Origin: an uncultured Ignavibacteria bacterium
GTDB lineage: Bacteria > Bacteroidota > Ignavibacteria > Kapaibacteriales > Kapaibacteriaceae
DNA: 53,992 nt
NCBI GenBank assembly: GCA_937870915.1
Contig: CALMZQ010000137.1
Coordinates: 1-53,992 of the forward strand
Direction: 5' to 3'
A program made the translations under genes and the position numbers. The notes beneath the pieces are model-generated. The model worked only from the letters and a program-made list of their open reading frames with translations, ran no database searches and had not been told where the DNA came from. This document shows positions 1 through 8,363 of this stretch, one piece after another. Every line of letters starts with the position of its first letter. Position 1 is the stretch's first letter.

Positions 1-912
1 ACCGCATTCGGTGCCTTTGTAAATATTGGTGGTGTTGAGGGTCTCGTTCACGTGTCTCGTCTTTCAAAGACTCGTGTAGAGAACCCTGCAGACGTTGTCA
101 AAAAGGGCGACAAGCTGAAGGTGACCGTAGCGGAGGTAGATCGCGAAAAGCGTAAGCTTTCGTTGTCGCATAAAGAACACGAAGAGGATCCTTGGAAGGG
201 TGTTGCAGACGCCTATCCTACGGGCAAGCGAGTGAAGGGCACTGTGCGCCGCATCACAGACTTCGGCGCCTACGTACAGGTAGCGCCAAAGATTGAAGGC
301 TTGTTGCGCATTAGTGAGTTGAGCTGGACCAGACGCGTGAAACACCCATCAGAAGTTGTGAACGTTGGTCAAGAGATCGAAATTGAGATCCTCTCTGCGA
401 ACGAAGAGAAGCACCAACTTGCACTTGGGTACAAGCAGACACTCGAGAATCCATGGCTCTCACTCACAACAACGATGCCTATTGGCACCGAAACGTCGGG
501 AGTGGTTCAACAGATCAGCACGCAAGGGGCTGTTGTTCGTGTGAATGACGCGTTCGACGGATTCATGCCACGATCGAAGATCATCAACGTAGGTAGGGGC
601 GCTAAGGCTCCATTGAATGTTGGCGACTCAGTCTCATGTGTTATCGTTGACCTTAACGTTGAAAATGCCTCGCTCATCCTTGCCATGAAGGGCGAAGATG
701 GAACGATCGGCGGAACACAACAAGAAGAAGGTCGGTATGGTGGCGGTGACCGCCAAGATCGTGGAGATCGTGGAGATCGTGGAGACCGCCGCGACCGTGG
801 TGACCGCGGAGACCGTGGACATAGAGGAGAATCTGTGGCCATTCCGCAACAACCGGGTGTAACGCTCGGAGACATGTTAAAGGACGCTCAGAAGTCTGCC
901 TTGCAGAAGTGA
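1..912 (+). CDS. rpsA: 30S ribosomal protein S1, 3' part (5' end outside window)
   Basis: The reading frame is open from base 1 and stops at 910-912, so the start lies upstream; the GTG at 52 is internal. Three S1 (OB-fold) repeats are visible in the 303 residues. The first has GAFVNIGGVEGLVHVS near the cut, the second has DFGAYVQVAPKIEGLLRISE at about residues 85-105, and the third has GFMPRSKI near 180. Each of the first two is followed by the usual L-x-L-x-x-K-type ending and a P-W linker. S1 binds mRNA and brings it to the 30S subunit. The C-terminus (about residues 240-280) is a low-complexity Gly-Asp-Arg repeat encoded by near-identical 9-base units at about 756-825. This is a flexible basic/acidic tail of the kind seen on other RNA-binding proteins. 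A strong hairpin terminator follows. Confidence 0.93.
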   Translation, partial: TAFGAFVNIGGVEGLVHVSRLSKTRVENPADVVKKGDKLKVTVAEVDREKRKLSLSHKEHEEDPWKGVADAYPTGKRVKGTVRRITDFGAYVQVAPKIEGLLRISELSWTRRVKHPSEVVNVGQEIEIEILSANEEKHQLALGYKQTLENPWLSLTTTMPIGTETSGVVQQISTQGAVVRVNDAFDGFMPRSKIINVGRGAKAPLNVGDSVSCVIVDLNVENASLILAMKGEDGTIGGTQQEEGRYGGGDRQDRGDRGDRGDRRDRGDRGDRGHRGESVAIPQQPGVTLGDMLKDAQKSALQK

Positions 913-939
913 TCGTTCATTCTACACGCGAATACTCTG

Positions 940-978
940 GAAGCCGTCGTGACCCATCGCGACGGCTTCTGTATTTTT
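940..978 (+). terminator. Rho-independent terminator after rpsA
   Basis: Arms GAAGCCGTCG (940-949) and CGACGGCTTC (960-969) are a perfect 10-bp inverted repeat around a 10-base loop. TGTATTTTT follows directly. It lies between the rpsA stop and the next start, so it should end the rpsA transcript. Confidence 0.88.
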
Positions 979-986
979 CAGACATT

Positions 987-1748
987 ATGACGTTACGCAG
1001 AACCACGATATCGTTCATCCTTATCCTTCTTGGAGCACTCACTACGGCGGTGGCCCAAGACGGTGAAGGAAGCGTTGTCCTCCAGCCGCGTGTTCTCTCC
1101 CCTGCAGAATTCCTTGCCGCCGACTCACTTGGCGACAACGGTCGCATAGCCATTCCGGGCCAGGTACGGACGCGATCTTCTGCGGAACAGGACAGCATGT
1201 ATGCTGCGGCCCTAGCTCTGCGTATTCCTGCATCGATACGTTTCGCAACATCGCTGATGGAAACATCCACGGCACTGCGCTACAACGCCGAGTTACAACG
1301 TCCGCGATCGATCTGGGAGCAGATCAACAACACCATGAACATCCCGGCAAAGATTCTGCAACCGTCACCCCAAGAAAAGGCCCAATACCAGCTCACCATC
1401 GCTAATGCGATGTATGTGCCGGGTGTTCTTCTGTACCCGATGGGTACGGGCAACATGCAGATCAACCTTGGCGACATTGCCAAGGTCTTTGGATTTGGCG
1501 AAGATGTAAGCCCCGTGATCAGATATGTGGTGGATGAAACAATCGAAGTTGAGATCGTGATCTATTCCACACAGGCCATCAACATAAAAACGGTCTTCAA
1601 GGGCATACAGGCTCCGGGAGCCTACACTATCACATGGGATGGACGTGATCAGAAGGGCAGACCATCGTTAGCCGGCGAATACATCGCAGAGGTTCGGCTT
1701 GGTGGCGAACGCCTCATGAGAAAGCGGATATCTTGGGTGGGCCGTTAA
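987..1748 (+). CDS. Secreted protein with FlgD-like C-terminal domain
   Basis: The open frame begins at 909, but the ATG at 987 is chosen. It lies just past the rpsA terminator and starts a clear signal peptide (MTLRRTTISFILILLGALTT, cleavage likely after AVAQ). The 253-residue product has no recognised N-terminal domain. Its last 80 or so residues, with VEIVIYSTQAINIKTVF followed by GAYTITWDGRDQKGRPSLAG and EYIAEVRLGG, match the FlgD Ig-like fold, which ends many secreted Bacteroidota/Chlorobi proteins and often serves as or precedes the sorting region. Likely exported, perhaps through the type IX system. Function unknown. The next gene, a secreted protease on the same strand, starts 36 bases on. 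Confidence 0.8.
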   Translation: MTLRRTTISFILILLGALTTAVAQDGEGSVVLQPRVLSPAEFLAADSLGDNGRIAIPGQVRTRSSAEQDSMYAAALALRIPASIRFATSLMETSTALRYNAELQRPRSIWEQINNTMNIPAKILQPSPQEKAQYQLTIANAMYVPGVLLYPMGTGNMQINLGDIAKVFGFGEDVSPVIRYVVDETIEVEIVIYSTQAINIKTVFKGIQAPGAYTITWDGRDQKGRPSLAGEYIAEVRLGGERLMRKRISWVGR

Positions 1749-1784
1749 GGTAACATCTCGACCGTCTTTGTTGTCTATCCGCCT

Positions 1785-4661
1785 ATGCTCCGCACCCTTA
1801 CTCTTGTTTTGCTGGTCGGCATCACATTCTGCTCGAATGTCTTTGCCGCCGACGTAGAGTCGCGAACCGTGGTTATCACGTGGCGATCCGATTCTCCCTC
1901 CTATCAAGCCTGGCGGTCGGCAGGCAGGCACGGGGCTATTGCCGACCTCACTCCACTCTTGGGTGAGCACACCACAACCCCGTATATACTTGATGCTACT
2001 CTAGCCGCCGTTGAAAGAGCACATGCTCTTCGCAACTCAACGGTGATGCGTCCACAACCAGAACGCACCATCGCCAGGATTATGGTTGTGAAATATCAGG
2101 CGGACATAGACCCAACGTATGTGGCTCGCAAGCTCTCGTCGCTTCCTGATGTGCAGGTTGCAGAGCCCCTTTCCCGACATCATCTACTGGAAATGCCTAA
2201 CGATCCGGATGTGGGACTTCAGTACCATCTCCCTCTTATCAAGGCGATTGACGCGTGGAATGTACTCCCTCCAAACAAAACAATCGTTGTTGGGATTGTA
2301 GACACCGGGATCGACACGGCGCACGTAGACCTTGGCGCCAATGTATGGCACAATAACGGTGAGATGGGGCTAGACGCAAACCAACAAGACAAGAGATTCA
2401 ACAACGTAGATGATGACGCCAACGGATTTCCGGATGATTGGTATGGATGGGACTTTCTTGGAGCTGATGGCACACCTGACAATGAACCATTACCCGGAAA
2501 TCTCCACGGCACACATGTTGGTGGAATCGTTGCCGCGATCATTAACAATGCGATTGGTGTTGCCGGTGTAGGAAAGAACATCCGCGTGATGCCGGTGAAG
2601 ATCGGCTATGACGATCAGTTCTCCAGTACTGTGGGGCGTTCGTCCGACGGAATTCTCTACGCTGCCTCCATGGGTGCATCGATCATTAATTGTTCCTTCG
2701 GGAGTGGTTCTCCGTCCTTTGCCGATATATCCGTTATCGAAGAGGCAACATCACTTGGTTCCTTGATCGTTGCGGCCGCCGGAAATGACGGCGTGAACAT
2801 GGCCTTCTATCCAGCCGCCTACCCGCAAGTACTTTCTGTGACGGCAACAGATGAACAAGACAAACTCACCTATTTCTCCAACAGACACAACACTGTTGAT
2901 GTATGTGCGCCCGGACTCACGATCTATTCAACAGTTCCCGGAGATCAGTACGACTACCTTAATGGCACATCCATGGCATCCCCTGTTGCCGCTGCGGTTG
3001 CCGCAATGGTCAGACTCCGCTTCCCTGAGTATTCGCCGGATGAAACACGCGCAGTGGTGATGTCTACGTGCGACAACATCGACACAGCCAACGGCATATT
3101 TCTTGGGCTCTATGGTGTTGGTCGAGTGAACGCTCTGAATGCCGTTTCAGAGGCCTCACCGCGGTGGGCTACTGTTGTGAGCTCAACCTTTACCGATGCT
3201 GATGCCGATGGTTTTTTTGAACCGAACGAACGACTTCGACTCTCTCTTGAGATCAGGAATGAACTGGCAGAGCTTTCTCATGCCGTTGTTCATGTTTCCC
3301 CTGCGCCGGCAGCATTCTCTCCGGAGATCATCAACGAATCCGTTGTGATTGGCCCAATGGCCCATGGTCAAACAATCACTCTCGCCGAAGACATTCTGAT
3401 AGATCTTCCTTCAGACATTCCGTTCAACGGCGAGCTTCGGTTGATGATCACGATTACCGATAGCTCTCGTTCCGTTAGCCGTCAGATGATAACCGCTGTG
3501 GTCAACCCCACCTACCGTACGATCGATGTAAACTACCTTGCCACAACGGTGAACTCTATTGGCAACATTGGATACAATGATTACCCTTCGAACATTCAAG
3601 GAGTTGGGCTTTCCTACAAGGGTGGGCCGAGTTTGCTCTTTGAAGGGGCTCTCATGGTAGGTGTTCAGCCGCGCGATCTCCCAAATGTTGCACGGGGTGC
3701 TCAGTCAGAGATGAAGGACACTCTGTTTCACCCGATCCGCATTGCAGAGATCCGCACAGACAGTGTTCCGAATGGTTCGCGCGTTGTAACATCATATTCA
3801 GACGTTTACGACCCATGGTCCATCGGACTGTCTATCACACAAAATGTGTATGCAATGACCGTCGACTCGTTGAAGCGGACATTGCTCATCACTCTTGATG
3901 TAACGAATCGTGTAGACACAGTGATCCGCGATCTTTTTGTGTCTCAATTTTACGACTTCGACATCGGCCCGTCAGGATCAAACAACGGCTGTGCCTTCGA
4001 CAGAAGTACTGGCATCGGACTTATCCAAAACGCTTCACGTCCGGACCTTCCATCCGTAGGTGTGTCGATGATCTCGCCCCTTCCTCTGAACTTCTTTGCC
4101 CTCGATAACGATGGTGATTTTTCTTCACCAAGCATCTACGACCACTTTCTTCGGGCAGAGAAATGGTTGACGATGTCAGGGGGCATACGGCGCGCAAACA
4201 GTCGTATCACTGACGTATCAACCATCATCGGCGCCGGACCATTCTCTCTTGCACCTGGCGAGAACAAACAGGTATGTTTTGTGATCGCCGTGGGAGAGGA
4301 CTACACCATGCTCTCAAAAGACATTGCCTCGGCACGTTCAGCGGCACAAACAATGGGACTACATGCCGCACCTTACACAGAGGTACCGATGGAAGACAAG
4401 ATCACCTACATTGAAGGTTCTCCGTTGCTTACTCCGGGCTCGCACACCATCAGTTTCGATGTTGGACAACCGTCGACAGTAACGATTGAAGTGATTGATC
4501 TCTATGGAAGCACCATCACTACCGTGGTGAATAACGAGCCGTTCCAAGTTGGGAACCACAGCCGGACTATGGACCTACCCAACGTTGCACAAGGAACCTA
4601 CTTTGTGCGTTTGACAACATTTACGTCGTCCACCATCGAAGGTTTTGGAGTTATCCGCTAA
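1785..4661 (+). CDS. Secreted subtilisin-like serine protease (S8) with C-terminal sorting tail
   Basis: This is a 958-residue exported serine endopeptidase. A signal peptide (MLRTLTLVLLVGITFCSNVF) is followed by a propeptide-like segment and an S8 catalytic domain. All three catalytic motifs are intact: Asp in VVGIVDTGIDTAH (about residue 172), His in HGTHVGGIVA (about 240) and Ser in NGTSMASPVAAAVAAMV (about 394). A calcium-loop-like DADADGFFEPNERL starts the C-terminal beta-rich region. The last 80 residues (VTIEVIDLYGSTI, then GTYFVRL) look like a type IX sorting domain, so the enzyme is probably released to or anchored at the cell surface. Its stop codon overlaps the stop of the convergent rlmD gene by 4 bp. 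The substrate cannot be inferred. Confidence 0.92.
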   Translation: MLRTLTLVLLVGITFCSNVFAADVESRTVVITWRSDSPSYQAWRSAGRHGAIADLTPLLGEHTTTPYILDATLAAVERAHALRNSTVMRPQPERTIARIMVVKYQADIDPTYVARKLSSLPDVQVAEPLSRHHLLEMPNDPDVGLQYHLPLIKAIDAWNVLPPNKTIVVGIVDTGIDTAHVDLGANVWHNNGEMGLDANQQDKRFNNVDDDANGFPDDWYGWDFLGADGTPDNEPLPGNLHGTHVGGIVAAIINNAIGVAGVGKNIRVMPVKIGYDDQFSSTVGRSSDGILYAASMGASIINCSFGSGSPSFADISVIEEATSLGSLIVAAAGNDGVNMAFYPAAYPQVLSVTATDEQDKLTYFSNRHNTVDVCAPGLTIYSTVPGDQYDYLNGTSMASPVAAAVAAMVRLRFPEYSPDETRAVVMSTCDNIDTANGIFLGLYGVGRVNALNAVSEASPRWATVVSSTFTDADADGFFEPNERLRLSLEIRNELAELSHAVVHVSPAPAAFSPEIINESVVIGPMAHGQTITLAEDILIDLPSDIPFNGELRLMITITDSSRSVSRQMITAVVNPTYRTIDVNYLATTVNSIGNIGYNDYPSNIQGVGLSYKGGPSLLFEGALMVGVQPRDLPNVARGAQSEMKDTLFHPIRIAEIRTDSVPNGSRVVTSYSDVYDPWSIGLSITQNVYAMTVDSLKRTLLITLDVTNRVDTVIRDLFVSQFYDFDIGPSGSNNGCAFDRSTGIGLIQNASRPDLPSVGVSMISPLPLNFFALDNDGDFSSPSIYDHFLRAEKWLTMSGGIRRANSRITDVSTIIGAGPFSLAPGENKQVCFVIAVGEDYTMLSKDIASARSAAQTMGLHAAPYTEVPMEDKITYIEGSPLLTPGSHTISFDVGQPSTVTIEVIDLYGSTITTVVNNEPFQVGNHSRTMDLPNVAQGTYFVRLTTFTSSTIEGFGVIR

Positions 4662-6070
4662 CGTTTCACAAGTGTCCCAACAGCCTCAACGTGGAAGGTC
4701 TGGGGGAACATGTCAACCGGTGTGATGGCCTCAACGTCATACAACTCTGCAAGAATTGCACAATCACGCGCCATTGTTGCGGGATTACAACTCACGTAGA
4801 GGATCCGTGGCGCACCTACGGCCAAGAGATGTCGGACCACTTGTTCATGCATGCCGTTGCGTGGCGGGTCGATGAGGATCACATCCGGTGTTGGGAATCT
4901 CCTCAATACATCGAGCGCTGCCGGAACGTGCAGATCCACCGTATGGAATTCAACATTTGCGATTCCATTACGTTCGGCATTGGCACGTGCATCAGCTATA
5001 GACCCGGCCGAGAGCTCTGCGCCAACGACATATTTTGCACGTTGAGCTGCTGGTAGTGTAAGGGTTCCCGTGCCACAGTAGAGATCCCAAACAACGTCTG
5101 ATGACGCGATGTGCGCCCCCTGCATAGCTTCTTCTACTAGTGCCGGTAGATGTTTCGTATTTGTTTGGAAGAAGGAGAATGGGGACACCCGATAGGTGAT
5201 ACCGTGCGAGACCTCATCAAGATAGCCGGGGCCGAGGCATTGTTTTATCTCTCCCGTTGCAACCGGCGACCACGTATCATTCACTGCATGGATCATTGAC
5301 GAGCCCGACGGCAACGAAGCAAACAATGACATCCACGATTCTATAAATGCAACCTGTGTTTCGTCTGTCGGTGTTGTTGTAATAAGAACGGTCATCACCG
5401 TTCCCTCCGCTGCACTTGTTCGAACAACAAGGTGCCGTGCGAAGCCATCATGAAACCGTTGATTATACGCTTTTACATCGTGCTCATCAGCACACGCATG
5501 TGTGTGTGCAAGGATGGTGTTTGCAACGTCAGATTGCAGTAGACAAAACTCTACATCACGTACCTTATCGAATCTGCCCGGCACATGAAGCCCAAGGGCA
5601 AACTGCGTATCGAACTCCTTGCCGCTCTCGATCTCCTCTCTCGTAAGCCAGCTTGAGGCTCCGAAGGAGAACTCCATTTTGTTGCGATAATGGAAGGGTT
5701 CCGGTGAGGCAAGGGTTGGTTTCACAGACCCAACAGGTACATGGGCCAACCGTTCAAATGCATCGATCACATGTTGCCTCTTCCACGAGGCCTGCTCTGT
5801 ATATACCAGATGTTGCCACTTGCAGCCGCCACAGGTCCCAAAGTGAGGGCAAGGGGCTTCTACACGATTAGGCGACGCCTCCAGCACCTCAATGGTCTCC
5901 GCCTGCACAAACTTCTTCTTCTTTCCTGTCACACGCGCACGCACACGCTCGCCCGGCAATGCTCCCGCAACGAAGTGCACAAGGTTGTCGATCCGCCCGA
6001 TAGAAATGCCTTCGAAACCGATCGCATCAACGGTGATCTCGATCTCTTGCACTGGAAGTTGTTTGCGCAT
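4658..6070 (-). CDS. rlmD: 23S rRNA (uracil-C5)-methyltransferase, RlmD/TrmA family
   Basis: The product transfers a methyl group from S-adenosylmethionine to C5 of a uracil, most likely U1939 of 23S rRNA. An N-terminal TRAM domain (about residues 5-60) is followed by the 4Fe-4S motif with Cys74, Cys80 and Cys83 (CPHFGTCGGCKWQHL), the SAM site VWDLYCGTGTLTLPAA, the motif ILIDPPRNG, and the nucleophile Cys in YVSCNPATMARDC. The ATG at 6070 is chosen over the TTG at 6100 because that TTG lies inside a TAnnTTTG promoter element (6098-6105). The gene diverges from corA. RlmC and TrmA are the alternative family members; the iron-sulphur motif and TRAM domain favour RlmD. Confidence 0.9.
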   Translation of the reverse strand: MRKQLPVQEIEITVDAIGFEGISIGRIDNLVHFVAGALPGERVRARVTGKKKKFVQAETIEVLEASPNRVEAPCPHFGTCGGCKWQHLVYTEQASWKRQHVIDAFERLAHVPVGSVKPTLASPEPFHYRNKMEFSFGASSWLTREEIESGKEFDTQFALGLHVPGRFDKVRDVEFCLLQSDVANTILAHTHACADEHDVKAYNQRFHDGFARHLVVRTSAAEGTVMTVLITTTPTDETQVAFIESWMSLFASLPSGSSMIHAVNDTWSPVATGEIKQCLGPGYLDEVSHGITYRVSPFSFFQTNTKHLPALVEEAMQGAHIASSDVVWDLYCGTGTLTLPAAQRAKYVVGAELSAGSIADARANAERNGIANVEFHTVDLHVPAALDVLRRFPTPDVILIDPPRNGMHEQVVRHLLAVGAPRILYVSCNPATMARDCAILAELYDVEAITPVDMFPQTFHVEAVGTLVKR

Positions 6071-6083
6071 GCCCTGCCGATGG

Positions 6084-6091
6084 TATGTTTG
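6084..6091 (+). promoter_or_regulatory. Bacteroidota-type promoter for corA (-7 element)
   Basis: TATGTTTG matches the Bacteroidota -7 consensus TAnnTTTG. TTTG at 6062-6065, 18 bases upstream, matches the -33 element. The site is 45 bases before the corA ATG. It is the best-formed promoter in the window. Confidence 0.65.
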
Positions 6092-6097
6092 AAGGCG

Positions 6098-6105
6098 CAA
6101 AGTTA
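6098..6105 (-). promoter_or_regulatory. Bacteroidota-type -7 element for rlmD
   Basis: On the minus strand this reads TAACTTTG, an exact TAnnTTTG, 27 bases upstream of the rlmD ATG at 6070. No good -33 element was seen. With the corA element at 6084-6091 it forms a compact divergent promoter. Confidence 0.5.
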
Positions 6106-6136
6106 ACTGACTTCACCTTCCCATGAGCGACAACGA

Positions 6137-7162
6137 ATGATCAATATCAGACTGTTTCGCAATGACGCTACCACGGAGATACCGCTCGATCAGCTTTCAG
6201 CGTGCTCTGTAGCGTCACTTACGGAAGACGAAATGGTTTGGGTAGACCTAGCCGATCCAACGCCGGAGGAGGAGAAACGTGTCCTTATGGAGTGGTTTCC
6301 CGTACACGAACTTGTGATTTCCGATATTCGCCATGCTATTCGAGTCGACGGTGAAGAGGACTTTCATCACCCAAAGGTTGACGATCTGGGATCCTACCTC
6401 TTTGTGATCATGCACGCGCTTATCGCTCCGGACAGCGACGTGACAGAACCGGCCAACTATCTACGACAGACGTCTGAAGCTCAGTTAAACATCATCATTA
6501 GCGAGCGTGTTCTTATCACGCACCATGCCGGCAAAATCGATGGTATAAAAGCGCTTCAAAGCTCCTGCGGACGCAATACGCATATCATGAAGCGCGGTCC
6601 TGACTACCTCCTCCACCTTCTTCTCGACGATATTGTTGACGACTACATGCCCCTTGTTGCAGTCTTTGAAGATCGCGTACAAGAACTTGAACATCTCGTG
6701 TTCAAGTCGCCTGGAAACCTTACCCTAATGCGTATTCTCGAAACCAAGCGACTTCTCCAAAAGGTTCGCAGGGATGTAGTCTATCAACGGGAGATCGTCA
6801 ATCGTCTTGCTCGCGGTGAGTTTTCGCTTATCTCAGCGGAAGAGTCTGTGTACTACCGAAACGTCTATGATCATCTCGTCCGCATAGCCGATCAGGTAGA
6901 TACGAGCAGAGAACTTGCGATGTCCATCATGGAAGCATATTTCTCCGTAAGCTCAGCACGGCTGAATCAAGTGATGAAGGTGCTCACCGTGATAAGCACC
7001 ATCTTCCTGCCGATCACCTTTATCACAAGTCTCTATGGCATGAACTTCGAATTCATGCCCGAGCTTCATACAACATGGGGCTATCCGGCTGTGATATCAC
7101 TCATCATTACCATCGCCACAACGATGTATGTAATCTTCCGTAGGAGAGGTTGGATTGAATAG
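6137..7162 (+). CDS. corA: CorA family magnesium (divalent cation) transporter
   Basis: CorA proteins form pentameric inner-membrane channels for Mg2+, and sometimes Co2+ or Ni2+. The 341-residue length fits the family. A long soluble N-terminal domain (to about residue 275) is followed by two membrane helices (VMKVLTVISTIFLPITFITS and PAVISLIITIATTMYVIF). The signature YGMNF sits at the end of the first helix and a short basic tail (RRRGW) follows the second. The ATG at 6137 is preceded by a good promoter at 6062-6091. The last 8 bases overlap the following amidase gene, whose ribosome-binding site lies inside corA, so the two are probably co-transcribed. Confidence 0.95.
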   Translation: MINIRLFRNDATTEIPLDQLSACSVASLTEDEMVWVDLADPTPEEEKRVLMEWFPVHELVISDIRHAIRVDGEEDFHHPKVDDLGSYLFVIMHALIAPDSDVTEPANYLRQTSEAQLNIIISERVLITHHAGKIDGIKALQSSCGRNTHIMKRGPDYLLHLLLDDIVDDYMPLVAVFEDRVQELEHLVFKSPGNLTLMRILETKRLLQKVRRDVVYQREIVNRLARGEFSLISAEESVYYRNVYDHLVRIADQVDTSRELAMSIMEAYFSVSSARLNQVMKVLTVISTIFLPITFITSLYGMNFEFMPELHTTWGYPAVISLIITIATTMYVIFRRRGWIE

Positions 7163-8303
7163 CCCCTTTGCTCGTTGGCTGTTGGTCTTCGTCATCCTTG
7201 GCACGATTGCCTATCCATCGTCTCATTCTGCGCAGAAGGACCTTGCAACGATCGTTTTGGTTCGAGCTTCCGTAGGGTCAGACAGTTCAACGATCAGGAT
7301 ACGGGCCGCTCGCACGATCACGTCGTTCCAGCGCCCTGAACGTACACCTGATGGTTTTGTGCTGCGACTTCCTTCAACCACTATCGAACAGAGTGCGATG
7401 GACAGTTCAGCAACTGCACATCCACTGCGAGTTACATCAGAACGTATTCGTGATTTTCTAGTCCTACGTTTCCGCTGTGCACCCACGGACACAATGACCA
7501 TACGGCGCGACGGGCAACGAGATCTGGTGTGTACCATACGCCCCCTTTCAGCAACAGACAGGGATATTGAAACGCCAACCAAGAACCATGGTAAATGGTC
7601 GTTGGACGTGATCGTTATAGATGCAGGACATGGCGGCAGGGATGTAGGTGCCGAGGGTGTGAATGGCGTCTATGAAAAGACAGTCACGCTGGCTATAGCT
7701 CGTAAGCTCCGAGACCAATTAAAGGAGACGCTACCCCGCACTAAGGTAGTGATGACGCGCGATGCTGACGTGTTCATCGAACTCTATAAACGGACACAGA
7801 TTGCTAATGAGTCAGGGGGCAAGTTGTTTGTGAGCATTCACTGCAACAGTATGCCCACAAAACCTCATCCGGCGCACGGCTGTGAGACGTACATCCTACG
7901 TCCCGGTAGGAACAAAGACGCGGCTCGTGTTGCCTCCCTAGAGAACTCCTCCATACAATTCGAACGCTCGTCACAACGATATGCCGGGATGACGGAGGAC
8001 CAGATTATCATTTCAACGATGGCACAGAGAAGTTTTGTCCGTCTAAGCGAATCTTTTGCCGCCGCAATTCAGAAAGAAGTGAAACAAGAAACGCCACTTG
8101 CCGACCGTGGCATGAGCCAGGCCGGATTCTTTGTTCTGGTAGGTGCTTCCATGCCTAACGTCCTGGTTGAAACCGGCTTTCTCTCCAACACTTCCGATGC
8201 AGAATATCTGGCCTCCTCCAAAGGCCAAACTGCCCTCGCTCAGTCTCTTGCAAACGCTATTCGGACGTATTCTGCGTCCTATCAGCATTCTTTACAACAC
8301 TAG
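7155..8303 (+). CDS. N-acetylmuramoyl-L-alanine amidase (Amidase_3), exported
   Basis: This zinc enzyme cuts the bond between N-acetylmuramic acid and the peptide stem of peptidoglycan, usually during cell separation. The 382-residue protein has an N-terminal export signal (RWLLVFVILGTIAYPSS), a beta-rich segment of the AMIN type to about residue 140, and then an Amidase_3 domain. The zinc ligands and catalytic residues are visible in VIVIDAGHGGRD, GVYEKTVTLAIA, LFVSIHCNSM and PNVLVETGFLSN. A TTG start at 7155 is chosen because a strong Shine-Dalgarno AGGAGAGG (7142-7149) sits five bases before it and no ATG suits the signal peptide. An 8-bp-period repeat lies directly after the stop. Confidence 0.92.
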   Translation: MNSPFARWLLVFVILGTIAYPSSHSAQKDLATIVLVRASVGSDSSTIRIRAARTITSFQRPERTPDGFVLRLPSTTIEQSAMDSSATAHPLRVTSERIRDFLVLRFRCAPTDTMTIRRDGQRDLVCTIRPLSATDRDIETPTKNHGKWSLDVIVIDAGHGGRDVGAEGVNGVYEKTVTLAIARKLRDQLKETLPRTKVVMTRDADVFIELYKRTQIANESGGKLFVSIHCNSMPTKPHPAHGCETYILRPGRNKDAARVASLENSSIQFERSSQRYAGMTEDQIIISTMAQRSFVRLSESFAAAIQKEVKQETPLADRGMSQAGFFVLVGASMPNVLVETGFLSNTSDAEYLASSKGQTALAQSLANAIRTYSASYQHSLQH

Positions 8304-8350
8304 TAGCTCAGTTACATAGTTACTCAGCAACTCAGTAACTGAGTAACTCC
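8304..8350. repeat. Intergenic 8-bp-period tandem repeat with hairpin (CAGTAACT type)
   Basis: Reading in eights from about 8309, CAGTTACA, TAGTTACT, CAGCAACT, CAGTAACT and GAGTAACT share the consensus cAGtaACT. Within it AGTTACTCAG (8318-8327) and CTGAGTAACT (8339-8348) are a perfect 10-bp inverted repeat with an 11-base loop. It lies between two co-directional genes. No T-run follows, so it is not a standard terminator. Compare 18166-18205 and 30903-30995. Confidence 0.8.
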
Positions 8351-8363
8351 GTAATTTTCAAGC

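Noticed and set aside
507-875. Minus-strand frame with a Ser-Pro-Arg repeat opposite rpsA
   Set aside because: It is the antisense shadow of the Gly-Asp-Arg repeat and has no start context.
6098-6100. TTG start for rlmD with a purine-rich tract upstream
   Set aside because: The TTG is part of the promoter element TAACTTTG and the extra residues match nothing in the family.
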